The notes beneath the pieces are model-generated. The model was not told the origin of the DNA. It did not search any database and was given only the letters and a program-made list of their open reading frames with translations. From contig NZ_JNWQ01000034.1 of assembly GCF_000716875.1 (NCBI RefSeq), positions 1 to 64,000 on the forward strand: DNA of 64,000 nt, read 5' to 3'. How positions within the stretch are numbered: the first letter of the stretch is position 1; each line of letters starts with the position of its first letter. This document shows positions 39,377 to 48,527 of this stretch, piece after piece. This DNA is from Streptomyces novaecaesareae. GTDB taxonomy: Bacteria; Actinomycetota; Actinomycetes; Streptomycetales; Streptomycetaceae. Both the position numbers and the translations under genes were made by a program.

Positions 39377-41650
39377 TTGGCCGGCGACTGGACAGCACAG
39401 CCGAGGGAGCCCGCGGCGGGGCCGCGCGAGCCGGAGCCCGGCCGGCTGCCGGCCGAGGTGACCGGCTTCGTCGGGCGGCGGCGGGAGCTGGCCGAGCTGG
39501 CGGAGCTGCTGGCCGCCGCCCGGTTGGTGACGGTCACCGGGCCGGGCGGGGTGGGCAAGAGCCGGCTGGCGCTGCGGGCGGCGGCCCGCTCGGGCGGTAC
39601 CTTCCCGGACGGCGCCTGGCTGGTGGACGTGGCGCCGGTGCAGGATCCGCTGCTGCTCGGCCACGCCCTCCTGGAGGCCCTGCGGTTGACCGACGGCACC
39701 GCCCGTCCGCCGCTGGACGTGCTGACCGAGCGGCTGGCCGACCGGCGCCTGCTGCTGGTGCTGGACGGCTGCGAGCACCTGGTGGAAGCGTGCGCCGAGC
39801 TGGCGGACGCGCTGCTGCGGGCGCTGCCCCGGCTGCGGCTGCTGACCACCAGCCGCACCGCGCTGCGGGCCTCGGGCGAGCACCTGCTGACCCTCGCGCC
39901 GCTGCCGGTCGGGCCGGCGTCCGAACGCCCGCTGTCCGAACGCCCGCTGTCCGACGGCCCGACGCCGGCGGGCGGGCTGCCGGCGGGCGAGCTGCCGGAC
40001 GCGGTGCGGCTGTTCGCCGACCGGGCCCGGGCGGTACTGCCCTCCTTCCAGGTGACGGCGGCCAACGCGGAGGCGGTCGGCCTGCTCTGCCGCCGGCTGG
40101 ACGGCATCCCGCTGGCCGTGGAGCTGGCCGCCGGGCGGCTGCGCGCGCTGTCGGTGGAGCAGATCACCGCCCGGCTGGACGACCGCTTCCGGCTGCTCAC
40201 CGGAGGCTCCCGCACGGCCCTGCCGCGGCACCAGACGCTGCGGACGACGATCGGGTGGAGTCATGAGCTCTGTACGGTGCAGGAACGTTTACTCTGGGCC
40301 CGCCTGTCGGTCTTCGCCGGCAGCTTCGACCTGGAGGCCGCCGAGTACGTCTGCGCCGGCGAGGGCATCGAGCCCGAGGACGTGCTCGACCTGCTGGACG
40401 AACTGGTCGCCAAGTCGGTGGTCCTGCGCGAGGACAGCGCCTTCGGCGTCCGCTTCCGCCTGCTGGACACCCTGCGCGAGTACGGCGGCCACTGGCTGCG
40501 CGCCGCCGGCGAGGAGCCGCGGCTGCTGCGCCGCCACCGGGACTGGTACCTGGGCGTCGCCACCTGGGGCGAGGTCGAATGGTTCGGCCCCCGCCAGGCG
40601 GAGACCGCCGAGCGCACCGAGCTGGCCCACACCAACCTCCGCGCCGCGCTGGAGTTCTGCCTCGCCGAGCCCGGCGAGGAGCAGATCGCCCTGCTGATGG
40701 CCGGCACGCTCTGGTTCTACTGGGTCGGCTGCGGCCACCTCGGCGAGGGCCGGCACTGGCTGGACCGCGCGCTCGCCCTGGACCGCGAACCCACCGAGGC
40801 CCGCGCCAAGGCGCTCTGGGTGACCGGCTACATGGCCACGCTCCAGGGGGACCTGGGCGCCGCCCGCCCGGCGCTGGAGGAGTGCCGCCGCCAGGCCCTG
40901 GACACCGGCGACGACCGCGCCCTCGCCTACGCCGTCCACCGGCAGGGCTGCGCCGCCCTGATCGGCGACGACCCGAACCGCGCCGCCGAGCTGTTCGAGG
41001 AGGCGCTGTGGCACTACCGGACCATCGGCGAGCTCAACAGCAACGTGGTGATGGCCATGCTGGAGCTGGGCCTGGCCTACCTGTTCCAGGGGGACCTGGA
41101 CAGCGGCGAGCTCTGGTTCGGCCAAGCCCGCGAACTCTGCGAGGAGCACGGCGAGCAGTGGGCGTACGCGTACGTGCTGTACACGACGGCGTACTCGCAC
41201 TGGCTGGACGGCGCCGTCCAGCCGGCCCGCGCGCTGGCCCGGGAGTGCGTCCGGCTGAACCACCTGTTCCACGACCTGCTGGGCATCGTGCTGGGGATCG
41301 ACCTGCTGGCCCTGCTGGAGACCGAGCCGAGCGGCCCGGGCGAGCCGGGCGACCTGTGCGAGGCCCGGGTGCTGCAGGGCGCCGCGCACCGGATCTGGCG
41401 CACGGTCGGCACGCCCTTCCTGGGCTCGCGGAACTTCTTCGGCACGCACCGGGAGTGCGCCGAGCGGGCCCGGGCCGGGCTGACCGAGCAGGAGTACGAG
41501 CAGTACTACGAGGCCGGCACGCGGCTGGACCTGGACGCCGCCGTCTCCCGGGCGCTCGGCGGCGGGGGCTCTGCGGACGGCTCGGAGCCGGGCCCGGGGC
41601 CCTGCTCGGTGCCGCCCGCTCCGGCGCCCTCGCCGGTCAGGAATAGTTGA
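39377..41650 (+). CDS. NB-ARC/TPR ATPase with a TTA codon, no DNA-binding domain
   Basis: A 757-residue STAND protein like the ATPase half of LAL/AfsR-type regulators: VTGFVGRRRELAELAELL, Walker A GPGGVGKS (55-62), Walker B LLLVLDGCEHL (125-135), LDGIPLAVELAAGRLRALS, and then TPR repeats through about 730. The LuxR-type C-terminal HTH of LAL proteins is absent and the end is a short Pro/Ser-rich tail, so direct transcription control is doubtful. TTG start at 39377 with GGGGAG 6 nt upstream. Leu305 is TTA (40289-40291), implying bldA dependence. A 15-bp tandem duplication encodes SERPLSERPLS near 39920-39955. A small TPR gene follows after 48 nt. Confidence 0.85.
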   Translation: MAGDWTAQPREPAAGPREPEPGRLPAEVTGFVGRRRELAELAELLAAARLVTVTGPGGVGKSRLALRAAARSGGTFPDGAWLVDVAPVQDPLLLGHALLEALRLTDGTARPPLDVLTERLADRRLLLVLDGCEHLVEACAELADALLRALPRLRLLTTSRTALRASGEHLLTLAPLPVGPASERPLSERPLSDGPTPAGGLPAGELPDAVRLFADRARAVLPSFQVTAANAEAVGLLCRRLDGIPLAVELAAGRLRALSVEQITARLDDRFRLLTGGSRTALPRHQTLRTTIGWSHELCTVQERLLWARLSVFAGSFDLEAAEYVCAGEGIEPEDVLDLLDELVAKSVVLREDSAFGVRFRLLDTLREYGGHWLRAAGEEPRLLRRHRDWYLGVATWGEVEWFGPRQAETAERTELAHTNLRAALEFCLAEPGEEQIALLMAGTLWFYWVGCGHLGEGRHWLDRALALDREPTEARAKALWVTGYMATLQGDLGAARPALEECRRQALDTGDDRALAYAVHRQGCAALIGDDPNRAAELFEEALWHYRTIGELNSNVVMAMLELGLAYLFQGDLDSGELWFGQARELCEEHGEQWAYAYVLYTTAYSHWLDGAVQPARALARECVRLNHLFHDLLGIVLGIDLLALLETEPSGPGEPGDLCEARVLQGAAHRIWRTVGTPFLGSRNFFGTHRECAERARAGLTEQEYEQYYEAGTRLDLDAAVSRALGGGGSADGSEPGPGPCSVPPAPAPSPVRNS

Positions 41651-41698
41651 AACTTGTCCATTGCTTGAGGGGGCAAGGAACCACCCGGAAGGAGCACC

Positions 41699-42025
41699 AT
41701 GGCCGTCCACAACGCCGCCGACGAGTACCGCATGGCGAAGTTCTACTTCGACTCCAAGGCGTACGCCGACGCCGCCCGCATGCTCGAAGGCGTGCTGACG
41801 GAGGAGCCGGCCAACCTCTCCGTCCGGCTGCTGCTCGCCCGCAGCTACTACCACTCCGCCCAACTCGGCCGCGCCGAGGCCGAGTTGCTGCGGATCCTGG
41901 AGGCCGACCCGGCCGAGGACTACGCCCGGCTGATGCTCGGCCGCACCCTGGAGCGCCAGGGCCGCACCGAGGAGGCCCGCCCACACCTGCGGCTGGCCGC
42001 CGCGATGACCGGCGAGAACCGGTAA
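41699..42025 (+). CDS. Small tetratricopeptide-repeat protein
   Basis: A 108-residue protein consisting of about three TPR units (EYRMAKFYFDSKAYADAARM, LSVRLLLARSYYHSAQLGRA, DYARLMLGRTLERQGRTEEA). It probably acts as a binding scaffold; the partner is unknown. ATG at 41699 with AAGGAG 6 nt upstream. It lies 48 nt downstream of the NB-ARC gene on the same strand, so it may be co-transcribed, and ends before a bidirectional terminator. Confidence 0.85.
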   Translation: MAVHNAADEYRMAKFYFDSKAYADAARMLEGVLTEEPANLSVRLLLARSYYHSAQLGRAEAELLRILEADPAEDYARLMLGRTLERQGRTEEARPHLRLAAAMTGENR

Positions 42026-42044
42026 GCGGGAACCGAAAAAAGGG

Positions 42045-42082
42045 GCGAGCCCCCGCCGCCTCGAAAGGCGACGGGGGCTCGC
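42045..42082. terminator. Bidirectional terminator between the TPR gene and rpsD
   Basis: An 11-bp outer stem (gcgagcccccg/cgggggctcgc) with an inner cgcct/aggcg stem, preceded by an A6 run on the plus strand, which would be a U-tract for minus-strand transcripts of rpsD. It serves both convergent units. Confidence 0.85.
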
Positions 42083-42113
42083 TGGGTACCGCAGGTGCCG
42101 GAACGGCGGCGGG

Positions 42114-42728
42114 TCAGCGCGAGTAGTACTCGACGACCAGCTGCTCGTCACAGATCACCGGGACCTCCTTGCGCTGCGGCGCACGGTCCAGGCGGAAGGC
42201 CAGGGCCTTCAGGTTGACCTCGAGGTACTTCGGGGTCTGGCCCTCGCCCGCGTAGCCACCCTCACGGGCGACCTGGAACGGGACCTTCTCCTTGCTGCGC
42301 TCGCGGACGGTCACCACGTAGCCCGGCTTCATCTGGAACGACGGCTTGTTGACCTTGCCACCGTTGACCTCGATGTGGCCGTGGACGACCATCTGGCGGG
42401 CCTGGTAGATGGTGCGGGCGATGCCCGAACGCAGAACCAGGGAGTCCAGACGGGTCTCCAGGTCGGCGACGAGCGCCTCACCGGTCTTGCCCTCGGCCTT
42501 CTTCGCGCGGTCGAACGCGCGCGCCATCTGCTTCTCGCTCAGGTCGTACTGAGCGCGCAGACGCTGCTTCTCGAGCAGACGGACCTTGTAGTCCGAGTTC
42601 TGCTTGCGACCACGGCCGTGCTGGCCGGGCGGGTACGGGCGGGCCTCGAAGTACTTGACGGACTTCGGGGTCAGCGGCACGCCGAGCGCACGCGCGATCT
42701 TGACCTTGGGACGCTTCTGGTTCGCCAT
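42114..42728 (-). CDS. rpsD: Ribosomal protein uS4
   Basis: Primary 16S rRNA-binding assembly protein. The 204-residue product reads ANQKRPKVKIARALGVPLTP, ARPYPPGQHGRGRKQNSDYK, then the S4 RNA-binding domain with LDSLVLRSGIARTIYQARQM and VHGHIEVNGGKVNKPS. The N-terminal zinc cysteines of many S4 proteins are missing, so it is a zinc-free form. ATG at 42726-42728 with AAGGAAGG upstream. It is monocistronic, ending at the shared terminator, and has a leader of almost 300 nt. Confidence 0.97.
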   Translation of the reverse strand: MANQKRPKVKIARALGVPLTPKSVKYFEARPYPPGQHGRGRKQNSDYKVRLLEKQRLRAQYDLSEKQMARAFDRAKKAEGKTGEALVADLETRLDSLVLRSGIARTIYQARQMVVHGHIEVNGGKVNKPSFQMKPGYVVTVRERSKEKVPFQVAREGGYAGEGQTPKYLEVNLKALAFRLDRAPQRKEVPVICDEQLVVEYYSR

Positions 42729-43037
42729 GAACCAAACCTTCCTTGCTTACGAATACGGCTTCACCAGGTGTTGACGGAGGTCGCATCTCGCGACCCGGAG
42801 ACAACCCATCGCCGAGGCGATGCGGTCAGCCGCTCTCCGGAGCCGGGCACGAAAGTGCTTGTCACACGGACCTGCCCAGAATCTGGGCCGCCCGCGACAC
42901 CGAAACGGTGCGCGACGCTCCTGGTGCGGACCCCTCGAAGGGGGTCTACGGCCGGTGCCCCGCTGGTGCGGCCGGTCGGTGGGGTCTCCCCCGCCGCCGT
43001 CCCGGGACATGGCACTCCGATCGAGTATACCGGTGGA
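42729..43037 (-). promoter_or_regulatory. rpsD promoter and long 5' leader
   Basis: This 309-nt gene-free stretch holds a perfect -10 TATACT on the minus strand (43024-43029) at its upstream edge, just after the rarA stop; the -35 region is poor. The predicted leader of about 290 nt contains a hairpin at 42929-42946 (gacccc/ggggtc with a 6-nt loop) and several shorter GC stems. Uninterrupted leaders in front of rpsD often bind S4 in other phyla; no known S4-leader consensus is recognised here. Confidence 0.45.
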
Positions 43038-44471
43038 TCACTCGCCCTTTTCCTCGGGCTGCCTCCCGGCCTTCCCGTCGGCCTTCCCGTCGGCCTTCCC
43101 CCCGGCCTTCCGCTCCGGCTTCCGGTCCCCCCGCAGCCGCCCCCGGGTCCACTCCACGACGTCCGCGTACCGGGCCTCGCCGCCGCGCCTGGTCGGCTGG
43201 TAGTACTCCCTGCCGTGCACCGTGTCCGGCGCGTACTGCTGGGTGGCGATGCCCTCCGGCAGGTCGTGCGGGTACTGGTAGCCCTTGCCGTGGCCGAGCT
43301 TGCCCGCGCCGCCGTAGTGCGCGTCCCGCAGGTGCGCCGGCACCGCGCCCGCCAGGCCCTGCCGGACGTCCGCCAGGGCCGCGTCGATGGCCAGGTAGGC
43401 CGCGTTGGACTTGGGCGCGAGGGCGAGCGCGATCGCCGCCTGGGAGAGGATGATCCGCGCCTCCGGGAAGCCGATCAGCGCCACCGCCTGCGCGGCCGCG
43501 ACCGCGGTCTGCAGCGCCGTCGGGTCCGCCAGGCCGACGTCCTCGCTGGCCGAGATCATCAGCCGGCGGGCGATGAACCGCGGGTCCTCGCCCGCCTCGA
43601 TCATCCGGGCCAGGTAGTGCAGGGTGGCGTCCACGTCGCTGCCGCGGATCGACTTGATCAGGGCGCTGGCCACGTCGTAGTGCTGGTCGCCGTCCTTGTC
43701 GTAGCGCACCGCCGCCTGGTTGACGGCCGTCTCGGTGGTGGCCAGCGTGATGCCCGGCTCACCCTTCTCCAGCGCCGCCCCGGCTGCCGCCTCCAGCGTG
43801 GTGAGCGCCCGCCGGGCGTCCCCGCCGGCGAGGCGCACCAGGTGGTCCTCGGCCTCCTCGGTCAGCTCCAGCGCGCCCCCCAGGCCGCGCTCGTCGGCGA
43901 CCGCCCGGCGCAGCAGCGCCCGGATGTCGTCGTCGGTCAGCGACTCCAGAGTGAGCAGCAGCGAACGGGACAGCAGCGGGGAGATCACCGAGAAGTACGG
44001 GTTCTCGGTGGTCGCCGCGATCAGGGTGACCCAGCGGTTCTCCACGGCCGGCAGCAGCGAGTCCTGCTGGGCCTTGGAGAAGCGGTGGATCTCGTCCAGG
44101 AAGAGCACTGTCTCCCGGCCCGACATCCCGACCGCCCGCCGGGCACCGTCGATCACCGCCCGGACCTCCTTGACCCCGGCGGTGATCGCGGACAGCTCGA
44201 CGAAGCGCCCCTCGACAGCCTGGCTGATCACGTGCGCCAGGGTGGTCTTGCCGGTGCCGGGCGGCCCCCAGAGGATCACCGAGCTGGTCGCGGCCGGGCC
44301 GCGCGAGCCCGCGACCAGCCGCCGCAGCGGCGAGCCGGGCTTCAGCAGCTGCCGCTGCCCGGCCACCTCGTCCAGGGTGCGCGGGCGCATCCGTACGGCC
44401 AGGGGCGCCCGCCCGGGCTCCTTGGCCTGGCGTTCCTCGGCGGCGGCGGTGAAGAGGTCCGGTTCGTCCAC
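43038..44471 (-). CDS. rarA: Replication-associated recombination ATPase RarA/MgsA
   Basis: AAA+ clamp-loader-like ATPase acting at stalled forks. The 477-residue protein has [17 protein letters not shown], Walker [17 protein letters not shown], Walker [17 protein letters not shown] with sensor 1 [10 protein letters not shown], the arginine finger SRSLLL, and the C-terminal tetramerisation domain. The last 25 residues are a Lys/Gly-rich tail with [13 protein letters not shown] repeats, which is not a family feature. GTG start at 44469-44471. Confidence 0.94.
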   Translation of the reverse strand: MDEPDLFTAAAEERQAKEPGRAPLAVRMRPRTLDEVAGQRQLLKPGSPLRRLVAGSRGPAATSSVILWGPPGTGKTTLAHVISQAVEGRFVELSAITAGVKEVRAVIDGARRAVGMSGRETVLFLDEIHRFSKAQQDSLLPAVENRWVTLIAATTENPYFSVISPLLSRSLLLTLESLTDDDIRALLRRAVADERGLGGALELTEEAEDHLVRLAGGDARRALTTLEAAAGAALEKGEPGITLATTETAVNQAAVRYDKDGDQHYDVASALIKSIRGSDVDATLHYLARMIEAGEDPRFIARRLMISASEDVGLADPTALQTAVAAAQAVALIGFPEARIILSQAAIALALAPKSNAAYLAIDAALADVRQGLAGAVPAHLRDAHYGGAGKLGHGKGYQYPHDLPEGIATQQYAPDTVHGREYYQPTRRGGEARYADVVEWTRGRLRGDRKPERKAGGKADGKADGKAGRQPEEKGE

Positions 44472-44526
44472 ACCGGAAGCCTATGCGAGGCCTCCGACAC
44501 TCCTGTCCCTGCGCGGCCCGGCGGCC

Positions 44527-45144
44527 CTAGCCCTGCGTGGCACGGCGGTCCAGCAGGACGACCTCGAACTCCTCCAGCGACCGCAGGGTGCCGCCCAGCG
44601 CGGTCAGCGCCCGCGCCCGGGAGTCGGCCGTCGGCCCCCGCGCGGCGTCGAAGCTCGCCTGGTCCGCGTAGATCGCGCCCACGGACAGCCGGCCGGTCGC
44701 GCGGTCGGCCAGCATCGCGCCGGTCACGAAGCCGGCCTGCTTCGCCAGCACCGGCAGCACCTGGCCGCTGAAGAGCTCGGCAGCCGTGTCCACCTTGGCC
44801 GGGTCGACGTCGGACTTCGACAACCGGAACCTCGCGCCGGGTCCGGCCACACCGGGCGGAGCCGTCGCCACGGCCTCCCAGACGTCGGTGGTCACCGTGC
44901 CGGCCAGCGGCGCCAGCAGCGCGCGGCGGCGCTCGCCCAGGGCCGCGTCACTGGCGCGCTCGGCCTCGGCGGACTCCCACCACGAGCCCATCGTGATCTT
45001 GCCGACGGTCCGGTCCGCGAACAGGCCGAAGCCGCGGTAGCCGGGCTGGCCGGAGAGCAGGTCGACGGCCTCGGTGGCGAAGCCGTCGAGGGTCCGGTCG
45101 ATCCGGTCCGGGTTGCCGGTGGCGTACACCGTACGAACGAACAT
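44527..45144 (-). CDS. Dimeric alpha-beta-barrel (ABM-like) protein
   Basis: A 205-residue protein with two similar halves of the antibiotic-biosynthesis-monooxygenase/ferredoxin-like type: FVRTVYATGNPDRIDRTLDG ... GYRGFGLFADRTVGKITMGS and then VLPVLAKQAGFVTGAMLADR ... GRLSVGAIYADQASFDAARG. Each half has the pattern helix, then G-(F/Y)-x-G-x-x-L-x-x-D-R, then W or Y strand. Function unknown; no catalytic residues are certain. ATG 45142-45144 with AGGAGG 7 nt upstream. It is downstream of the polyphosphate kinase gene on the same strand. Confidence 0.7.
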   Translation of the reverse strand: MFVRTVYATGNPDRIDRTLDGFATEAVDLLSGQPGYRGFGLFADRTVGKITMGSWWESAEAERASDAALGERRRALLAPLAGTVTTDVWEAVATAPPGVAGPGARFRLSKSDVDPAKVDTAAELFSGQVLPVLAKQAGFVTGAMLADRATGRLSVGAIYADQASFDAARGPTADSRARALTALGGTLRSLEEFEVVLLDRRATQG

Positions 45145-45215
45145 GAGCGCGCCTCCTGTGGACGCCCGGGCGCCACGCGGGGCCGGTCTCGGTAGCAGCG
45201 CCCGGTGAGCCCCGT

Positions 45216-46034
45216 CTACTCCAGTCTGGCAGCGTGGTCCGGAACGTACTTCTGCAGGTCGCGCGGGGGCCGCTGGTAGCCGCGCGGGGCCGGGCGGGGC
45301 GGCAGCTCGATCTGCGGCGCCCTGATCTCGTGGTACGGCACGGTGGAGAGCAGGTGGGCGATCATGTTGATCCGCGCCCGGCGCTTGTCGTCGCTCTCCA
45401 CCACGTTCCAGGGCGAGTCCGGGACGTCGGTGTGGAAGAACATCTCGTCCTTGGCCCGCGAGTAGTCCTCCCAGTGGGCGATCGACTCGACGTCCATCGG
45501 GGAGAGCTTCCAGCGCTTCATCGGGTCCTCCAGGCGGTCCCGGAAGCGGCGTTCCTGCTCGGTGTCGCTCACCGAGAACCAGTACTTGCGCAGCAGGATG
45601 CCGGCCTCGATCAGCATCCGCTCGAAGGTCGGGCACTGGTGCAGGAACTGCCAGTACTCCTCGTCGGTGCAGAAGCCCATCACCCGCTCGACCCCGGCGC
45701 GGTTGTACCAGCTGCGGTCGAACAGCACGATCTCCCCGGCCGCCGGCAGGTGCTCGACGTACCGCTGGAAGTACCACTGGGCCTTCTGCCGCTCGGTCGG
45801 TGTGGGCAGCGCCGCGACCCGGGCGATGCGCGGGTTCAGGTACTCCGTCACCCGCTTGATCGCTCCGCCCTTGCCCGCGGCGTCACGCCCCTCGAAGACC
45901 ACCACCAGCCGGGCGCCCTCGACCCGCACCCACTCCTGGAGCTTCACCAGCTCCTGCTGCAGCCGCAGCAGCTCCCGCTCGTACGGCTTCCTCGCCAGTC
46001 GCTCCGGCTTCGCGGTGCGCTGCTTCCCGGCCAC
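45216..46034 (-). CDS. ppk2: Polyphosphate kinase 2 family protein
   Basis: Transfers phosphate between polyphosphate and nucleoside diphosphates. The single-domain 272-residue protein has Walker A VVFEGRDAAGKGGAIKRVTE, Walker B VLFDRSWYNRAGVERVMGF, and the lid ERRFRDRLEDPMKRWKLSPM with arginines that bind polyphosphate. The domain is preceded by a basic tail and a helix ERELLRLQQELVKLQEWVRV. Start: GTG at 46032-46034 has GGAGG 8 nt upstream and is preferred to a GTG 12 codons earlier without a site. Substrate class (ADP or GDP) is not decided. Confidence 0.92.
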   Translation of the reverse strand: MAGKQRTAKPERLARKPYERELLRLQQELVKLQEWVRVEGARLVVVFEGRDAAGKGGAIKRVTEYLNPRIARVAALPTPTERQKAQWYFQRYVEHLPAAGEIVLFDRSWYNRAGVERVMGFCTDEEYWQFLHQCPTFERMLIEAGILLRKYWFSVSDTEQERRFRDRLEDPMKRWKLSPMDVESIAHWEDYSRAKDEMFFHTDVPDSPWNVVESDDKRRARINMIAHLLSTVPYHEIRAPQIELPPRPAPRGYQRPPRDLQKYVPDHAARLE

Positions 46035-46132
46035 CCTCTGACCCTCCGTCCGGCTGGTGCTGATGCACACTCACCGTAGGCGCAGCACGGCGAGTCCGCA
46101 GGCCGGACCGAATGGGACAGGGGAAGCGGTGG

Positions 46133-46642
46133 CTAGACCGCGACGACGAAGGGCTCGGGGTAGCGGCAGAGCCCGCGCGGGTCGCCGTCGTACGCCGCCA
46201 GCGGCAGCGCCTGGAAGTAGGCCTCCGGCACCTCGAACGGGCCGAGGACCTCGTGCCGCCCGGCCGGCGTGAAGCCGAACCGTGCGTAGTACTCCGGGTC
46301 GCCGAGGACGACCACGAGCTTCTCGCCCGCCCCCTCGGCCTCCGACAGCGCGGCCCGGACGACGAGTTCGCCGACGCCCCTGCGCTGCCACTCGGGCGCC
46401 ACGGCGACCGGCGCGAGCGCCAGCGCCTCGCCGTCCCCGACCCGCAGCCGGGTCAGCAGCGCGTGCCCGACCACCAGCCCGGTCTCGTCGACGGCGACCA
46501 GCGAGAGCCCGGGCAGCCAGGCCGGATCGCGGCGCAGCGCGTCCACCAGGTCCGCCTCGTCCGGGCCGGGGAACGCGGCCATGTGGACGCGTCTGGTCGC
46601 CGGGGCGTCCTGCGGACATTCGATTCTCGTAGTGACCTGCAT
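46133..46642 (-). CDS. GNAT N-acetyltransferase, YhbS-like
   Basis: A 169-residue acetyl-CoA-dependent acetyltransferase. The acetyl-CoA site is LALAPVAVAPEWQRRGVGEL (motif A, with QRRGVG as the pyrophosphate loop), and the C-terminal part GDPEYYARFGFTPAGRHEV is typical of YhbS-like members. Substrate unknown. ATG at 46640-46642 with GGGAGG upstream. Confidence 0.88.
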   Translation of the reverse strand: MQVTTRIECPQDAPATRRVHMAAFPGPDEADLVDALRRDPAWLPGLSLVAVDETGLVVGHALLTRLRVGDGEALALAPVAVAPEWQRRGVGELVVRAALSEAEGAGEKLVVVLGDPEYYARFGFTPAGRHEVLGPFEVPEAYFQALPLAAYDGDPRGLCRYPEPFVVAV

Positions 46643-46677
46643 GAGTCACCCTCCCTGTGTCTCACACCGTTGTGGAC

Positions 46678-46711
46678 CGGCCCCGGACGGTGGGTGGACC
46701 GTCCGGGGCCG
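46678..46711 (-). terminator. Terminator of hisS-aspS
   Basis: A 14-bp perfect stem (cggccccggacggt/accgtccggggccg) with a 6-nt loop lies 26 nt past the aspS stop. Confidence 0.75.
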
Positions 46712-46736
46712 TTGCAGGCTAGCGGATGACGCGAAG

Positions 46737-48527
46737 TCAGGCCTTGGGCTGTGCCTCGGACTTGGCGTCCTCGCGGACCTTGGGCTGGGCGTCCACGCCG
46801 GCCTCGCGGCGCTGCGCCGGGGTGATCGGGGTCGGGGCCCCGGTCAGCGGGTCGCCGCCGGTGGACGTCTTCGGGAAGGCGATGACGTCGCGGATGGTGT
46901 CGTACCCGCCGAGCAGGGTGACGATCCGGTCCAGGCCGAAGGCGACACCGCCGTGCGGCGGCGGGCCGTAGTTGAAGGCGTCCAGCAGGAAGCCGAACTG
47001 CGAGGCCGCCTCCTCCTCGGAGAGGCCGATCGCGTCGAACGCCCGCTTCTGCACGTCGCGCTGGTGGATACGGATCGAACCGCCGCCCAGCTCCGAGCCG
47101 TTGAGGACCAGGTCGTACGCGTTGGACAGCGCCGCGCCCGGGTCGGTGTCGAAGGTGTCCAGCGACTCCCGGGTCGGGGCGGTGAACGGGTGGTGCACCG
47201 CGTGCCAGCCCTGGAACGCGCCCTTGTCGTCCTCGATCGGCTCGAACATCGGGAAGTCGACGACCCAGAGGAAGGCCCACGTCGACTCGTCGATCAGGCC
47301 GCAGCGGCGGCCGATCTCCAGACGGGCGGCGCCGAGCAGCTCCTGCGAGGCGCGCTCCTTGCCGGCGGCGAAGAAGACCGCGTCGCCGTTCTTGGCGCCC
47401 GCGGCGGCGGCCAGGCCGGCCAGGTGCTCCTCGGAGAGGTTCTTGGCGACCGGGCCGCGCAGCTCGCCGGTCTCGGCGTCGATCAGCACGTAGGCCAGGC
47501 CCTTGGCGCCGCGCGCCTTGGCCCAGTCCTGCCAGGCGTCCAGCTGCTTGCGCGGCTGCGAGGCGCCGCCGGGCATGACCACGGCGCCGACGTACGGGGC
47601 CTGGAAGACGCGGAACTCGGTGCCCTTGAAGTACTCGGTGAGGTCGGTGAGTTCCTGGCCGAAGCGGACGTCCGGCTTGTCGGAGCCGTAGCGGCCCATG
47701 GCGTCCGCGTAGGTCATCCGCGGCAGCGGGTTGGGGACCTCGTAGCCGTGCACCTCGCGCCAGACGGCGCCGATGATCTTCTCGCCGAGGGCCAGGATGT
47801 CCTCCTGGTCGACGAAGGAGGCCTCGATGTCCAGCTGGGTGAACTCCGGCTGGCGGTCGGCGCGGAAGTCCTCGTCGCGGAAGCAGCGGGCGATCTGGTA
47901 GTAGCGCTCCATGCCGGCCACCATCAGCAGCTGCTTGAACAGCTGGGGCGACTGCGGCAGCGCGTACCAGTGGCCGGGCTGCAGGCGGACCGGGACGAGG
48001 AAGTCGCGGGCGCCCTCGGGGGTGGAGCGGGTGAGGTACGGGGTCTCGATGTCGAGGAAGTCGTTCTCCTCCATCACCCGGCGGATGATGTTGTTGACCT
48101 TCGAGCGCAGCCGCAGGCCCTTGGCCGGGCCCTCGCGGCGCAGGTCCAGGTAGCGGTAGCGCAGCCGGACCTCCTCGTTGACGGTGCCCGGCTCGTACTC
48201 GGCGACGGGGAAGGGCAGCGGGGCGGCCTCGGAGAGCACCTCGATCGCGCTGACCACGACCTCGACGGCGCCGGTCGGGATGTCCGGGTTCTCGTTGCCC
48301 TCGGGGCGGACCCGGACGTCGCCGACGACCTTGACGCAGTACTCGGCGCGCAGGCCGTGCACCGAGTCCAGGTCGCGGACCACGATCTGCACGGTGCCGG
48401 AGGCGTCGCGCAGGTCGATGAAGGCCACGCCGCCGTGGTCGCGGCGGCGGGCGACCCAGCCGGCCAGGGTGACGGTGGTGCCTGCGTGCTCCGGGCGGAG
48501 CGTGCCCGCGTCGTGCGTGCGGATCAC
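46737..48527 (-). CDS. aspS: Aspartyl-tRNA synthetase
   Basis: Class II synthetase of 596 residues. N-terminal OB anticodon domain with [20 protein letters not shown]; catalytic core with [40 protein letters not shown] and the ATP motif [10 protein letters not shown] near the C-terminus; a GAD insertion lies between. GTG start at 48525-48527 overlaps the hisS stop by 4 nt. Actinobacterial AspRS is often non-discriminating (also charging tRNA-Asn); sequence alone does not settle this. Confidence 0.97.
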   Translation of the reverse strand: MIRTHDAGTLRPEHAGTTVTLAGWVARRRDHGGVAFIDLRDASGTVQIVVRDLDSVHGLRAEYCVKVVGDVRVRPEGNENPDIPTGAVEVVVSAIEVLSEAAPLPFPVAEYEPGTVNEEVRLRYRYLDLRREGPAKGLRLRSKVNNIIRRVMEENDFLDIETPYLTRSTPEGARDFLVPVRLQPGHWYALPQSPQLFKQLLMVAGMERYYQIARCFRDEDFRADRQPEFTQLDIEASFVDQEDILALGEKIIGAVWREVHGYEVPNPLPRMTYADAMGRYGSDKPDVRFGQELTDLTEYFKGTEFRVFQAPYVGAVVMPGGASQPRKQLDAWQDWAKARGAKGLAYVLIDAETGELRGPVAKNLSEEHLAGLAAAAGAKNGDAVFFAAGKERASQELLGAARLEIGRRCGLIDESTWAFLWVVDFPMFEPIEDDKGAFQGWHAVHHPFTAPTRESLDTFDTDPGAALSNAYDLVLNGSELGGGSIRIHQRDVQKRAFDAIGLSEEEAASQFGFLLDAFNYGPPPHGGVAFGLDRIVTLLGGYDTIRDVIAFPKTSTGGDPLTGAPTPITPAQRREAGVDAQPKVREDAKSEAQPKA

